Below, one piece after another: positions 54,414 to 63,975 of a stretch of 64,000 bases of DNA. The notes below the pieces were generated by a model. It was not told the DNA's origin, made no database searches, and saw only the letters and a list, made by a program, of their open reading frames with translations. The position numbers were made by a program, and so were the translations under genes. The DNA lies in contig JALUXB010000019.1 of the NCBI GenBank assembly GCA_027019175.1, positions 21,823-85,822 on the forward strand. Direction: 5' to 3'. How positions within the stretch are numbered: the first letter of the stretch is position 1; each line of letters starts with the position of its first letter. Source of the stretch: Sulfurovum sp. (GTDB lineage Bacteria; Campylobacterota; Campylobacteria; Campylobacterales; Sulfurovaceae).

Positions 54414-56891
54414 TTACACCTTTCTTATCGTTACTTTTCTGTAGCGCGACGGCCCAAAGAGGCTGTAGACATCTGCTTCGCTCTTAAAATCGGCAAGTGC
54501 AGTGATATCTCCCTCCATGCGATCATCTTCAATGACATCTACGGTAATACTCCGGTCGCCAAAGTCAATCTCGACTTTTTCACCAAGTGCTTTCGCTTTC
54601 TCCGGCGCAGCATAGAGTCCGAAACCTTCGAAGATCTCGTGCGCTTTGTCGGTAAAGTCGTTGAACTGTCTTTGAGGGTTGCAGCGGTAAACGATCTCAC
54701 CCTCCAGCACACCGTTCTCATCGATCTTCTCTACCGAAACCACTTCGGCTTCACACGTGATGTTCTCAAGCGCATATCCGCGGTTCTCGGTACCGTCGTT
54801 GAGGTAACCGTTTGGAAGGTCATCGAACTTCGCTCTTTTAAAGCCCTTTGAAACCGGCAGTTTTTCTGTCCAGTCCACTGTCAGTTCCGGTGCACCGACA
54901 AGCACTTTCATCAAATCGTTAAGTTCATAACCCTTGTACTCCAGTGCCGCATTTGTCGGTGTGACACGCTTATGCATATTGGTCAGTGTTCCTTCCTGCT
55001 GGTTCATAGCAGGCATATCAAGATCACCGTTACCCAGTGCAGAGAGTCTGAAGTCCCCGTTTTCATTGTAGCCGACTGTGTATCCCGTTGCTTCATCATC
55101 GAGGTCACAGATAAGCGCAACCCCCAGTGAATTGGTTTTTGGAGGGATCATTGCAACACGTATCGGTGTTGTCTGCTCAATAAGTGCGATAAGTTTCGCA
55201 ATATTCTCGTATCTGTCATGGAAATAGAGATCTTCACCGATGATCATCGAGAAACTCTCTTTCTTCTTCATCATTTTTTCAAAAGCCGCATCGAATGCAT
55301 CGCTCTCTTTCCCAAGCATTTCTACCAAAGCATTTTTTTCGACAGTCACTTCTTTTTCGACCATTTCAGGTACTTTTTTCGTGACCTGTTTCTCTTCTCC
55401 CGTCTCTTCATCAATAACGGTTTCAGTGACATCTTTCATCACTTTTTCTTTGACTGTCTTTGTTGTAGTGGTCTTGAAGCTGTCAAGATAGGATTTGACA
55501 TCTTCAAGAAGTTTCTCTTTATCGGCAAAGAGGTCAAGTACAAGATAGAGTGCCGCTTCTTCCAGTCCTACTTTATGCGTAAAGAGTTCGACATTTTTTC
55601 CGAATGTAGGCACAAGGTTGTCACCTACGGGATGGAAGTAGAGCCCAGCACCTTTGTTCATCTTCTGAATATTGTTGAAGGCATAACGCGCATTGGGGTT
55701 GTCGTTACGCAGTGACGCCCCCACACTGATAACAAAGTCTGTCGCCATTACTTCCTTGAAGTCATAGCTGTAAAGTGACTGCCCCGCAGCTTTTGCATAG
55801 GCGCCAAGGAACTTCTGAAACGCTCTTGCATCAGGGTTGACCAGTTTTACACCCATTTTCTCTTTGAGCGTTTGCAACATCAACGCCTCTTCATTGGTAA
55901 TGACTGAATTGAAGCGGATTGTTTCAGCTTTTTTGAATGCTTCAACAGCAGCACTGAATGCCGCTTCGTCCTTACTCTCTACCCTGTTTTCAAAGTCGTA
56001 TCCATAACGTCCTGCACCACAGAGGGAGACATAGTTCCACTCATTGGTGACACGGTAGATTTTCTCGCTTCTGTCAAAGACGGAAGTATGCTTCTTCTCA
56101 TAATAGATCTGACAGCCGGAACTACAGTGTGCACAGGTTGCCGGTACACGCTCGAGTTCCCATGCATTCGAAGTATAGACAAAGTCACGCCCTGTCAGTG
56201 CGCCGACAGGACATACCGCAGTACATTCACCACAGTCCGAACAGTTGGTATAGTCTGTACCGTTGCTTGGTGCAATGATGGATTTTTGCAGTTTGTTCCA
56301 CATCGCGTAAGCATCTTTGGGCATCGTCTCCTTGTACGCCTTGTCAAGCGGCTCTCCGCCTCTTTTGGTAGTACTGATCGCCGCATCACCGATCATGTCT
56401 TTACAAACAGTCGTACAACGTTCGCAAACAATACAAAGCGCGGCATCGTAATGCAGAACGGTACTCCAGTTCTTCACTTCACGCTTGGTATCCTGAATGG
56501 CATAACTCTGTGAATCGACTGCCAGTTCCAACGTGTAGTTTTGTAACTCACACTCCCCACTCTTGTCACACACACCACACTGCAGCGGATGGTTGACATC
56601 GTAAACCTCCATAATGGCACGGCGCTCTTCAAGGATATTCGGTGTATCGACCGTAATCTCCATACCGTCCTTGACCTTGGCATTACAGGCATACACCTGC
56701 TTACCATCAGCTTCAACCAGACAGAGGCGGCATGCCAGTGTCGGACTGCATCGTGTCAGGTAGCAGATCGCGGGAATGAATACATCGTTCGCGCGTGCTG
56801 CGTTGAGAATGTACTCCCCCTCTTTTGCCTGATAGGTCGTTCCATCGATTGTGATGGAGACCATATTCTCTACTGTTTTAACTTCACTCAT
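54414..56891 (-). CDS. nuoG: NADH-quinone oxidoreductase subunit G, paralogue 1 (825 aa)
   Basis: 825 residues. [2Fe-2S] N1b at C43, C54, C57, C69; N5 at H101, C105, C108, C114; then two [4Fe-4S] motifs, C153-C156-C159-C163 and C217-C220-C223-C227, where ordinary NuoG has one; N7 at C253, C256, C260, C291; molybdopterin-type domain after about 300. Residues about 473-519 form a charged insertion (KTVKEKVMKDVTETV...) with no relative in paralogue 2. It overlaps paralogue 2 by 8 bases. It appears to carry one more cluster than paralogue 2. Confidence 0.93.
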   Translation of the reverse strand: MSEVKTVENMVSITIDGTTYQAKEGEYILNAARANDVFIPAICYLTRCSPTLACRLCLVEADGKQVYACNAKVKDGMEITVDTPNILEERRAIMEVYDVNHPLQCGVCDKSGECELQNYTLELAVDSQSYAIQDTKREVKNWSTVLHYDAALCIVCERCTTVCKDMIGDAAISTTKRGGEPLDKAYKETMPKDAYAMWNKLQKSIIAPSNGTDYTNCSDCGECTAVCPVGALTGRDFVYTSNAWELERVPATCAHCSSGCQIYYEKKHTSVFDRSEKIYRVTNEWNYVSLCGAGRYGYDFENRVESKDEAAFSAAVEAFKKAETIRFNSVITNEEALMLQTLKEKMGVKLVNPDARAFQKFLGAYAKAAGQSLYSYDFKEVMATDFVISVGASLRNDNPNARYAFNNIQKMNKGAGLYFHPVGDNLVPTFGKNVELFTHKVGLEEAALYLVLDLFADKEKLLEDVKSYLDSFKTTTTKTVKEKVMKDVTETVIDEETGEEKQVTKKVPEMVEKEVTVEKNALVEMLGKESDAFDAAFEKMMKKKESFSMIIGEDLYFHDRYENIAKLIALIEQTTPIRVAMIPPKTNSLGVALICDLDDEATGYTVGYNENGDFRLSALGNGDLDMPAMNQQEGTLTNMHKRVTPTNAALEYKGYELNDLMKVLVGAPELTVDWTEKLPVSKGFKRAKFDDLPNGYLNDGTENRGYALENITCEAEVVSVEKIDENGVLEGEIVYRCNPQRQFNDFTDKAHEIFEGFGLYAAPEKAKALGEKVEIDFGDRSITVDVIEDDRMEGDITALADFKSEADVYSLFGPSRYRKVTIRKV

Positions 56892-59166
56892 CGTTGTTTC
56901 CTATCTTGTCGTTATTGCTCTTCTCGAATGACAGTCTGCTAAATCTGTAAGAGGATAGCAAAGATGCACTTAATCCCATGTCAAATGTAGGATTTAGTGC
57001 TATCGTTCCTTTCATTGCTGTATCGATCCTAAACACACGTGTAAAGGTTACACCATCTACTTCAAACCGGATTTCATCCCCTTCTTTGAGTTTTGTTACT
57101 GCCGCAAACTGTTGTGATCCTGTCAGTACAGCCTCTTCAGAAAGCAATGGCGATTTTGCGGTAAAGGGTGAAAATTGGTTTTCAGGGTTACAGCGATAGA
57201 TCACCGCACCATCAAACGTATCAAGTTCTCCAACTTCTTCAATGTTCAGCTGCGTATCACACTCTTTTTCCCCAAGCAGATAGCCTCTGTGTTCATTTCC
57301 AACCGTATCGAAATATTCGGGCAGGTCATCAAATGCCACGCTTTTAAAACCGCTCTCTTCAGGCAGCTGTGCAGTATAGTCAATAGTGTAGGCTGCTCTG
57401 AGTCCGAGTGTATTGGCAATATCATTGAGCACGTAGCCGCCATAAGGAAGTGCTACATGCATTGGCACAACGCGTTTGTCTACCGTTGTCAAGGTTCCTT
57501 CCTGCTGATTAAGTGCCGGCATGTCCAGGTCACCGTTTCCAAGTGCGGAGAGGGTAAAGTCACCCTTTACGTTGTATCCTACGGTTTTTCCCTCAACCGT
57601 ATCATCGAGGTCACAGACAAGAGAAACTCCCATCGCATTGCCGGCAGGCGGTACACAAATGACATTGAACCCGGCATAGCGCTCGAGCAGGGCTACCCAT
57701 GTTGCAATCTGTTCCGCACGGGGATGCGCATAGAGGTCTTCGCCCACAACCAAAGAGAAGCCGTGACGCTTCAATAGTGATTTTCTCAGCGCTTCAAGCT
57801 CCTCTTCGCCGATGTTGCTCTCGGCACTCAGATTACCTATATCAAGGTCATCCAGTGCCTGTCGTGCAGTATCCGGGATATCGGCATCAGAAAGCAATGT
57901 ATATGCCAGTAACGCGACAGCGCCCTCTTCACTGCCCGCTTCATACTTGATGAACTGAGTAACAATATGCTGCATCTCACTGTCTTCGATAGGGTGCATA
58001 TAGGCTACACGCGCACGCTGCCATTTACTCGCCATATTGATGTGGTACTTGAGTGTCGGAGAGTCATTGTTAATACGCGTACCCAGAATAATGATTCCCT
58101 GTGATTTAGAGAGATCTTTGAGATTTCCACCATAAAGATGTTTGCCGCTGACCTGGGCATAAGCTTCCATAAATTTCTGGTAAGCGCGTGCTTCGTGACA
58201 TATGAGCTTGAAACCCAGCTTCTCTTTGAGCTTCTGAAGAATCAGCGCCTCTTCATTGGAGATCTGCGGTGCAAAGATAACACTGTCAGCCTTTTTAAAC
58301 GCCTCTACCGCCGCTTCAAAGGCTTGTGCATCTTTGGTGACACCTTCGTTGGCGTAGTCGTAACCGAATCTGCCCGCACCACAGAGGTTTGTAAACTCAA
58401 ACTCATTGGTAACACGGTAGATTTTATCCTGCTTGACTTCGTAGTACATCTGGCATCCGCCGCCGCAGTGCGGACAGGCTGACGGGATTTTTTCAAGTTC
58501 CCAGGCATTTGTCGTGTACTTAAAGTGTGTCTGAACCAGTGCACCTACAGGACAAACTGCTGCAGCTTCACCCAATGAGGCATAGTTACGCTCTTTTTTG
58601 ACATTGATGATTGTCGAGCCGTAACCGCCAAATTTTACTTTCAGTGCTTCATCACCTGTGATCTCTGTAGAGACACGTACACACTTTTCACACATAATAC
58701 AAAGTGACGGATCGTAAGAAACATAGCCCCAGTTCTCTACCGGTCTGTGCTGGTCCCGTGCAGTGAAGTGCTGGGTATCGACATTAAACTCCATTGTTTT
58801 ATTCTGGAGGTCACACTCACCGCTTTTGTCACACACACCGCACTCAAGAGGGTGGTTGACATCATAGAGGCGCATGATGTTCTGGCGTTCCTTGAAAAGA
58901 GCATCGTTGTTGGTCGTAATCACTGCACCATCAACAGCCTTTTCCTGACACGAGAGGATCATGCCGTCGACACCTTCAACGTTGACAACACACATCCGGC
59001 AGGAACCTATGGGCTGTACTTTTGTCAGGTAACACATCGTAGGGATGTAGATATCGTTCTCTCTGGCAATTTCAAGTATGGTCTTGCCAAAGGTGCTTTT
59101 GCACTCTTTGCCGTCTATCGTAACAGTGATCGGTTTTCCGGTATTGATTGAATTGTGTACACCCAT
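56884..59166 (-). CDS. nuoG: NADH-quinone oxidoreductase subunit G, paralogue 2 (760 aa)
   Basis: 760 residues. N1b at C45, C56, C59, C73; N5 at H105, C109, C112, C118; N4 at C156, C159, C162, C205; N7 at C231, C234, C238, C262. This is the ordinary NuoG set with N7. The C-terminal molybdopterin-like domain matches paralogue 1 in order but is clearly diverged, so this is not a recent duplication. It lies between the FAD fusion protein and paralogue 1. Confidence 0.93.
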   Translation of the reverse strand: MGVHNSINTGKPITVTIDGKECKSTFGKTILEIARENDIYIPTMCYLTKVQPIGSCRMCVVNVEGVDGMILSCQEKAVDGAVITTNNDALFKERQNIMRLYDVNHPLECGVCDKSGECDLQNKTMEFNVDTQHFTARDQHRPVENWGYVSYDPSLCIMCEKCVRVSTEITGDEALKVKFGGYGSTIINVKKERNYASLGEAAAVCPVGALVQTHFKYTTNAWELEKIPSACPHCGGGCQMYYEVKQDKIYRVTNEFEFTNLCGAGRFGYDYANEGVTKDAQAFEAAVEAFKKADSVIFAPQISNEEALILQKLKEKLGFKLICHEARAYQKFMEAYAQVSGKHLYGGNLKDLSKSQGIIILGTRINNDSPTLKYHINMASKWQRARVAYMHPIEDSEMQHIVTQFIKYEAGSEEGAVALLAYTLLSDADIPDTARQALDDLDIGNLSAESNIGEEELEALRKSLLKRHGFSLVVGEDLYAHPRAEQIATWVALLERYAGFNVICVPPAGNAMGVSLVCDLDDTVEGKTVGYNVKGDFTLSALGNGDLDMPALNQQEGTLTTVDKRVVPMHVALPYGGYVLNDIANTLGLRAAYTIDYTAQLPEESGFKSVAFDDLPEYFDTVGNEHRGYLLGEKECDTQLNIEEVGELDTFDGAVIYRCNPENQFSPFTAKSPLLSEEAVLTGSQQFAAVTKLKEGDEIRFEVDGVTFTRVFRIDTAMKGTIALNPTFDMGLSASLLSSYRFSRLSFEKSNNDKIGNNDE

Positions 59167-59167
59167 G

Positions 59168-61177
59168 CTACACCGCCACCATTGAAATATAATAACAACG
59201 CATACAACGCTCCGCTTCGGCTATTGCCTCTTCTCCTGTGAAACCGAGATTGACCTCTTTGTTATTGTCTTTTCGCTCATCCACACTGAGTTTTTCACTT
59301 ACCGCACGCGGTAATCCAGGCATCCATCCGGTGATCTTCTCGCTTTTGTCATAGACTTTAAGCTTATTGAGGTGATCTTCCATAATTTCCTCATCTGTCA
59401 GACTCACCTTTCCGTCGTAAATGTAACGGCTGATAACCGATGCGGCACGGCGTGCCTGACCAACAGCGTTGACGATGGTCATCGGCCCGTATTCACAGTC
59501 ACCCGCGGCAAAAAGTCCAGGACGTGAACTCATAAAGTCCCTTCCGTTGGTCAAAATTGTATTCCATGAGGTCAGCTCGATATTCCACTCTTCGGGCAGT
59601 AGCTGCAGATCGGCTGACTGGGAAACCGCCGGGATCAGGTAGTCACACTCGATCTCGAAGTCGGCTCCTTCGATCTTCTGAAGCTGAGGTCTTCCGCCAT
59701 TAGGATCGGGAACCAGTTCAAAACGGTTTACTTTGAGTTTGGTAATTTTTTCACCGTCATCGAATATCTCTTCAATGGCTGAGTGGAAGATGAATTCTAC
59801 ACCCTCTTCTACTGCTTCGTGGTACTCTTCATAGGTCGTGTTGCGGATGATCGTCTTTTCATCACGGCGATACAGCATGATAACCTTCTTCGCACCCTCA
59901 CGGATGGAACAGCGTACAACGTCCATGGAAGTAAACCCGCCTCCGACACAGACAACGACTTTGTCTTTCAGTTCATTGGAGGCTGGAGAGCCGATGCCAT
60001 ATTTGCTCCATAGATTCACCTTGTCGAGCATGGCTATCGCACCCCAGTATCCTTTCATTTTCGGATTTTCATTGGCAGCACGTACCTTTTTGGAAAGACG
60101 TGTACCAAATGCCAGCAATGTTGCATCATACTCGGCGTCAATCTCTTTAAGGCGCTCTGCATCGACACGGTGATTATTGTGAATATGTACTGTCGGCAGA
60201 TCGAGTACAAGCTGAATATCTTTGTTATACTTCTCAACAGGCATACGGTACTCCGGTACCCCGACAGCCACTTCACCGCCGTTTACCGGCAACTCTTCAA
60301 AAATATCGACATGAATACCCTGAATACCAAGATAGTATGCAGCCGTCAGTCCGGCAGGCCCGGCACCGATAATGGCAACCTTTTTGCCATCGTTGCGCGG
60401 AGGCTGCACTTCAAACGGATGCTGCCACGGCAGGGCATGGTCTGTCTCATAATCTGCACCGATACGCTTAAGTTCCATAATGGAAATCGGCTCATCAAGA
60501 TTGGCACGGCGGCATGCATCTTCACACGGATGGGGGCAGACACGTCCACAGGTATGTGCAAGCGGCATCGTCTGACGCGTTGCAGCCAGTGAATCGGTAA
60601 AGATCATATCACGCACACCCTCGATATAGGCAGGGATATCGACATGGGCAGGACACATATCTGTACATGGAGCCGTTACCTTTGCAATATAGGACGTATC
60701 GCCATTATAATGCTTGGAGGGCTGCTGTGCCTCGATACAGGTATCAAACTGCTCTTTGTAATGCTCCATCAAATCCAAAATCGGCTTGGGTACGGTTTTT
60801 CCAATCTCACACTTGGAGGTCACCATCATGGTTTCAGATACTTCTTTAAGGTGGGAGACATCGTCATATGTCCCCTCTCCCCTTGCGATCTTGTCAAGCA
60901 AGTCGTAAAGAATACGACCGCCCCAGCGTCCCGGTGCACAACGTCCGCAGGCTTCAGAATACTCCTGGTACTGTGCTGCATATTTCGAAGCGAGTTCTAC
61001 GGCATCGATATCTTCATGGAAGATCGCCACACCGTCCCATCCTATAAATGCTTTGGACTTGGTATCGCCGTCATAGGTCTCCGGAAGCTTGAACCCCGAT
61101 TCATCCCACTTGTCAGAGGGTTTACCGCGGTTGTCGACAAACTCGCCCCTCCAAGTAGAGAATACTACCCGTGACAT
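59168..61177 (-). CDS. NuoF iron-sulfur domain fused to a GltD-like FAD/NAD(P) oxidoreductase
   Basis: 669 residues in the place of nuoF. Residues about 45-150 match the C-terminal [4Fe-4S] (N3) domain of NuoF (SEACGRCAPGRWGG...SKCEIGK), with C77, C80 and C123 but G83 instead of the third Cys. Residues about 168-225 are a GltD-type iron-sulfur part (C171, C175, C210, C214, C218, C222), then VAIIGAGPAG (267-276) for FAD, GGGFTSMD for NAD(P)H, and LFAAGDCEYGP. The NuoF FMN/NADH fold is missing. It is a likely electron-input unit; the donor is not known. It overlaps the HP1264-like gene by 1 base. Confidence 0.85.
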   Translation of the reverse strand: MSRVVFSTWRGEFVDNRGKPSDKWDESGFKLPETYDGDTKSKAFIGWDGVAIFHEDIDAVELASKYAAQYQEYSEACGRCAPGRWGGRILYDLLDKIARGEGTYDDVSHLKEVSETMMVTSKCEIGKTVPKPILDLMEHYKEQFDTCIEAQQPSKHYNGDTSYIAKVTAPCTDMCPAHVDIPAYIEGVRDMIFTDSLAATRQTMPLAHTCGRVCPHPCEDACRRANLDEPISIMELKRIGADYETDHALPWQHPFEVQPPRNDGKKVAIIGAGPAGLTAAYYLGIQGIHVDIFEELPVNGGEVAVGVPEYRMPVEKYNKDIQLVLDLPTVHIHNNHRVDAERLKEIDAEYDATLLAFGTRLSKKVRAANENPKMKGYWGAIAMLDKVNLWSKYGIGSPASNELKDKVVVCVGGGFTSMDVVRCSIREGAKKVIMLYRRDEKTIIRNTTYEEYHEAVEEGVEFIFHSAIEEIFDDGEKITKLKVNRFELVPDPNGGRPQLQKIEGADFEIECDYLIPAVSQSADLQLLPEEWNIELTSWNTILTNGRDFMSSRPGLFAAGDCEYGPMTIVNAVGQARRAASVISRYIYDGKVSLTDEEIMEDHLNKLKVYDKSEKITGWMPGLPRAVSEKLSVDERKDNNKEVNLGFTGEEAIAEAERCMRCYYISMVAV

Positions 61178-61938
61178 TATTTAGCCTTTGCTTGCAGCAG
61201 TTTTTTCGCATCTGCCACAGACTCTTTGAAGTCGCCCTTGAAAGAGTATTTCTCTTCCATCATTTCAATCTGCTCTTTTGTCATTTTGGCAACATCTTCA
61301 ACAGTATAGATACCTTCACTGTTGAGTTTCTCCATATAGGCTTTACCGATCCCTTTGATCTTTGTCAGATCGTCACCTTTGGATGTTTCCGCTTTCTTTG
61401 CAGCCGTTTTTTTGTCAGCAGCCTTTTTTGCCGGTGCTTTTTTATCGGCAGGCTTTTTTGCGTTCGCTGCTTTTTCAGCCTCTTCTTTGGCTTTTGCCTC
61501 TTCTTCGGCCTTCGCTTTGGCAGCCTCAGCTTCTTCTTTCGCTTTGGCCTCGGCAGCAGCTTTTTCAGCCTCTTCTTTTGCCTTCGCTTCAGCTGCGGCA
61601 GCTTCTGCTTTGGCTTTCTCTTCCGCTGCTTTTGCCGCTTCTGCCGCTTTCTGTTCTGCTTCGATACGCGCTTTCTCTACCGCTTCGGCTCTTGCCTTGC
61701 GTGTCGCTTCATCCACTTTCTTGACTACGATCGTCCAGTCGACTTCATTGAACTTCAATGAGTTCATCAAATCGTGTCCAAGCTCCTTGATGAAGTCTGC
61801 AGAGCGCTGAATGTGTGAAAAATCTCCCACTTCAAACAGAAAGATGCCCACTTCACCGACCTTGAGTCCCTGGTCGATCAGTTCTGCCATTCTGTCGTAA
61901 AAATCGTCGTGCAAATGTCTTAAATCATATCGTTTCAT
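61177..61938 (-). CDS. HP1264-like complex I subunit fused to an Ala/Glu/Lys helix and helix-hairpin-helix domain
   Basis: 253 residues. The first 75 ([20 protein letters not shown] onward, with [10 protein letters not shown] and DWTIVVKK) match HP1264/Cj1575c, which lies in the nuoE place in Helicobacter and Campylobacter. Residues 76-158 are a repetitive Ala/Glu/Lys helix, 159-187 a Lys/Ala/Pro linker, and 188-253 a helix-hairpin-helix domain ([20 protein letters not shown]). Helicobacter lacks the tail as far as I recall. The NuoE [2Fe-2S] cysteines are absent. Confidence 0.85.
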   Translation of the reverse strand: MKRYDLRHLHDDFYDRMAELIDQGLKVGEVGIFLFEVGDFSHIQRSADFIKELGHDLMNSLKFNEVDWTIVVKKVDEATRKARAEAVEKARIEAEQKAAEAAKAAEEKAKAEAAAAEAKAKEEAEKAAAEAKAKEEAEAAKAKAEEEAKAKEEAEKAANAKKPADKKAPAKKAADKKTAAKKAETSKGDDLTKIKGIGKAYMEKLNSEGIYTVEDVAKMTKEQIEMMEEKYSFKGDFKESVADAKKLLQAKAK

Positions 61939-61950
61939 ACGCTCTTCTCC

Positions 61951-63180
61951 TTAACGGTCGACTTCACCGAATACGATATTGGTAGACCCAATGATCGTAA
62001 CGACGTCAGCAATGTATGTACCTACAAGAATATCCTGCAGCAGGCCGGTATGGAAGAAACTCGGTGCTCTACACTTGAGTCTGTAGGCATACGGTTCCCC
62101 CTCTGACTTGATATAGAAACCAAGCTCACCCTTTGGCGACTCTGTCGGAACGTAAACTTCACCTTTTGGCGGACGCATTCCCTGTGTAACCAGAACAAAG
62201 TGCTGCATGAGCGCATAGTTCTGCGTCATGATCTCCTCTTTTGGTGCGGAGATGTACTGCGGTGCGTGTGCCATCAGCTCAGGGCTACTCTCTTTGTACA
62301 TCGGTACAAGCTGTCTGAGAATACGCGTAGACTGGTATATCTCCTGCATATAGAGCATATAGCGTCCATAGGAGTCACATCTGTCACTGACAGGAATGTC
62401 GAAGTCAAGCTCACCGTAGAGTTCATACGGTTCCTCTTTACGGATATCGTACCTGACATTCGAGCCTCTGAGCATAGGACCGGTACATCCCCAGTTGAGC
62501 GCATCTTCTCCGGAAATGACACCTACATCCTCCAGACGCATTTTCCAGATACGGTTCTCTGTCAGAAGTGCTTCATAGGTATGTTTCACTTCATGATCGA
62601 CCTTGTCGCACCATGCAATCAGGTTTTCAATGAAACCGTCAGGGAGATCCAGAGGCACACCGCCGATACGTACCGCAGAGTGAGTCAGTCTCGCACCGCA
62701 ATAGTCCTCCATCAAATCCATTCCGAACTCTCTTTCGCGGAATGCATAGAGGAAGACAGACATCGCACCGACATCAAGTGCGTGAGTGGCAATGAAAAAG
62801 AGGTGGGAGATGATACGGTTGATCTCCAGCAGCATTGTACGGATCACCTGTGCACGTCTTGGTGCTTCAATGCCAAGCAGCTTCTCTACCGCCAGTGCAT
62901 ACGCATAGTTGTTCGATGTCGCAGCGATATAGTCGAGTCTGTCCGTTGTCGGCAGGAACTCATTGTAGGTCATATTTTCTGCCATCTTTTCAATACCCCT
63001 GTGGAGGTATCCGATGTCAGGATACGCTTTGACCACCTGCTCGCCGTCAAGCTCGAGAACCAGTCTGAGCTGACCATGCGCAGAGGGGTGCTGCGGACCG
63101 AAGTTGATCACCATCGTATTGTCATCACGTTCAAAGTTGAGGTTTTCAAAGAACGGTGTTAATTTGTTTGGCTGTTGCAT
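61951..63180 (-). CDS. nuoD: NADH-quinone oxidoreductase subunit D
   Basis: 409 residues, separate from nuo[22 protein letters not shown] at the N-terminus and RTKAPSF-type end ([12 protein letters not shown]) are typical; quinone-site subunit related to [NiFe] hydrogenase large subunit. It starts 9 bases after nuoC. Confidence 0.97.
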   Translation of the reverse strand: MQQPNKLTPFFENLNFERDDNTMVINFGPQHPSAHGQLRLVLELDGEQVVKAYPDIGYLHRGIEKMAENMTYNEFLPTTDRLDYIAATSNNYAYALAVEKLLGIEAPRRAQVIRTMLLEINRIISHLFFIATHALDVGAMSVFLYAFREREFGMDLMEDYCGARLTHSAVRIGGVPLDLPDGFIENLIAWCDKVDHEVKHTYEALLTENRIWKMRLEDVGVISGEDALNWGCTGPMLRGSNVRYDIRKEEPYELYGELDFDIPVSDRCDSYGRYMLYMQEIYQSTRILRQLVPMYKESSPELMAHAPQYISAPKEEIMTQNYALMQHFVLVTQGMRPPKGEVYVPTESPKGELGFYIKSEGEPYAYRLKCRAPSFFHTGLLQDILVGTYIADVVTIIGSTNIVFGEVDR

Positions 63181-63189
63181 ACTCTCCCC

Positions 63190-63975
63190 TTACTTTCTGT
63201 GATCCAGCTGTTTGCCGGAGTCTTTGTTATAGTCAACCAGCAGCGTTTCGCTGTATTCAATCGGCTGCTCTTTTTCACCTTCGGAAATATCTGCACCGAA
63301 CGGCACTTCGTAACCGACTCTCGAGAAACGCTTTGTATCATAGCGGTCGATACGTGCAGGGTCACGGTTTTCCGGTCCGATGATATCGCGGTACTCTTTG
63401 CCAAAGATCTTGTCGACCTCATACCACGATGCAAACTCGTCACCATGCAGCGGATAGGTTTTAAGCAGAGGATGCCCTTCCCAGTCATCCGGCATAATAA
63501 TACGCTTGAGGAACGGATGGTTGTTCACTTTGATACCGAACATATCAAACATTTCACGCTCTGCAAAGTTTGCCGAGTTAAACAGAGGCACGATCGACTC
63601 TATCGCCTCTCCCTGTTTGATACGGCATACGATACGTACACGCTTGGCTTCGTTAACGTTGAGGAACTGGTAGAAGAGCTCAAACTCGCCACTCTGAGCA
63701 AGGTAGTCCACTGCACTTTGCTCAGAACACTGTGTGTAACCACACTGCTCTTTGAGCGTTTTGATCGCTTCGAAGTTCTCTTTTGCATCGATATGGATCA
63801 CAAGTGTACCGATTTCGATGTAACTCTCTTTGGCAAACTTTGACATTGTCTTGACGACATCGGCAAAGTGTGTACCCTCTTCCACTGCGGCTCTTGGCAC
63901 TCGCGGGGCGACCCAGTAGCGGTCTGTGTAGTAGGATTTTGCCTGTACATTGTCTTTGGGGGTATACTTTCTCAT
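63190..63975 (-). CDS. nuoC: NADH-quinone oxidoreductase subunit C
   Basis: 261 residues. The 30-kDa signature is EREMFDMFGIKVNNHPFLKR followed by DDWEGHPLLKTYPL. It has a C-terminal extension past the family domain of about 50 residues. The start codon overlaps a possible stop of the upstream gene (TAATG). Confidence 0.95.
   Translation of the reverse strand: MRKYTPKDNVQAKSYYTDRYWVAPRVPRAAVEEGTHFADVVKTMSKFAKESYIEIGTLVIHIDAKENFEAIKTLKEQCGYTQCSEQSAVDYLAQSGEFELFYQFLNVNEAKRVRIVCRIKQGEAIESIVPLFNSANFAEREMFDMFGIKVNNHPFLKRIIMPDDWEGHPLLKTYPLHGDEFASWYEVDKIFGKEYRDIIGPENRDPARIDRYDTKRFSRVGYEVPFGADISEGEKEQPIEYSETLLVDYNKDSGKQLDHRK

Noticed and set aside
54414..59166. The two nuoG genes as an assembly duplication
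   Set aside because: The proteins differ in length, cluster ligands and most residues, and they overlap by 8 bases in a natural way.
61480..61720. Plus-strand Ser/Ala/Phe-rich frame (151 codons at 61355) opposite the HP1264-like gene
   Set aside because: It is the complement of the Ala/Glu/Lys repeat of the real gene.
62200..63162. 320-codon open frame on the plus strand across nuoD
   Set aside because: Antisense shadow of a highly conserved nuoD; no family pattern and no ribosome-binding site.
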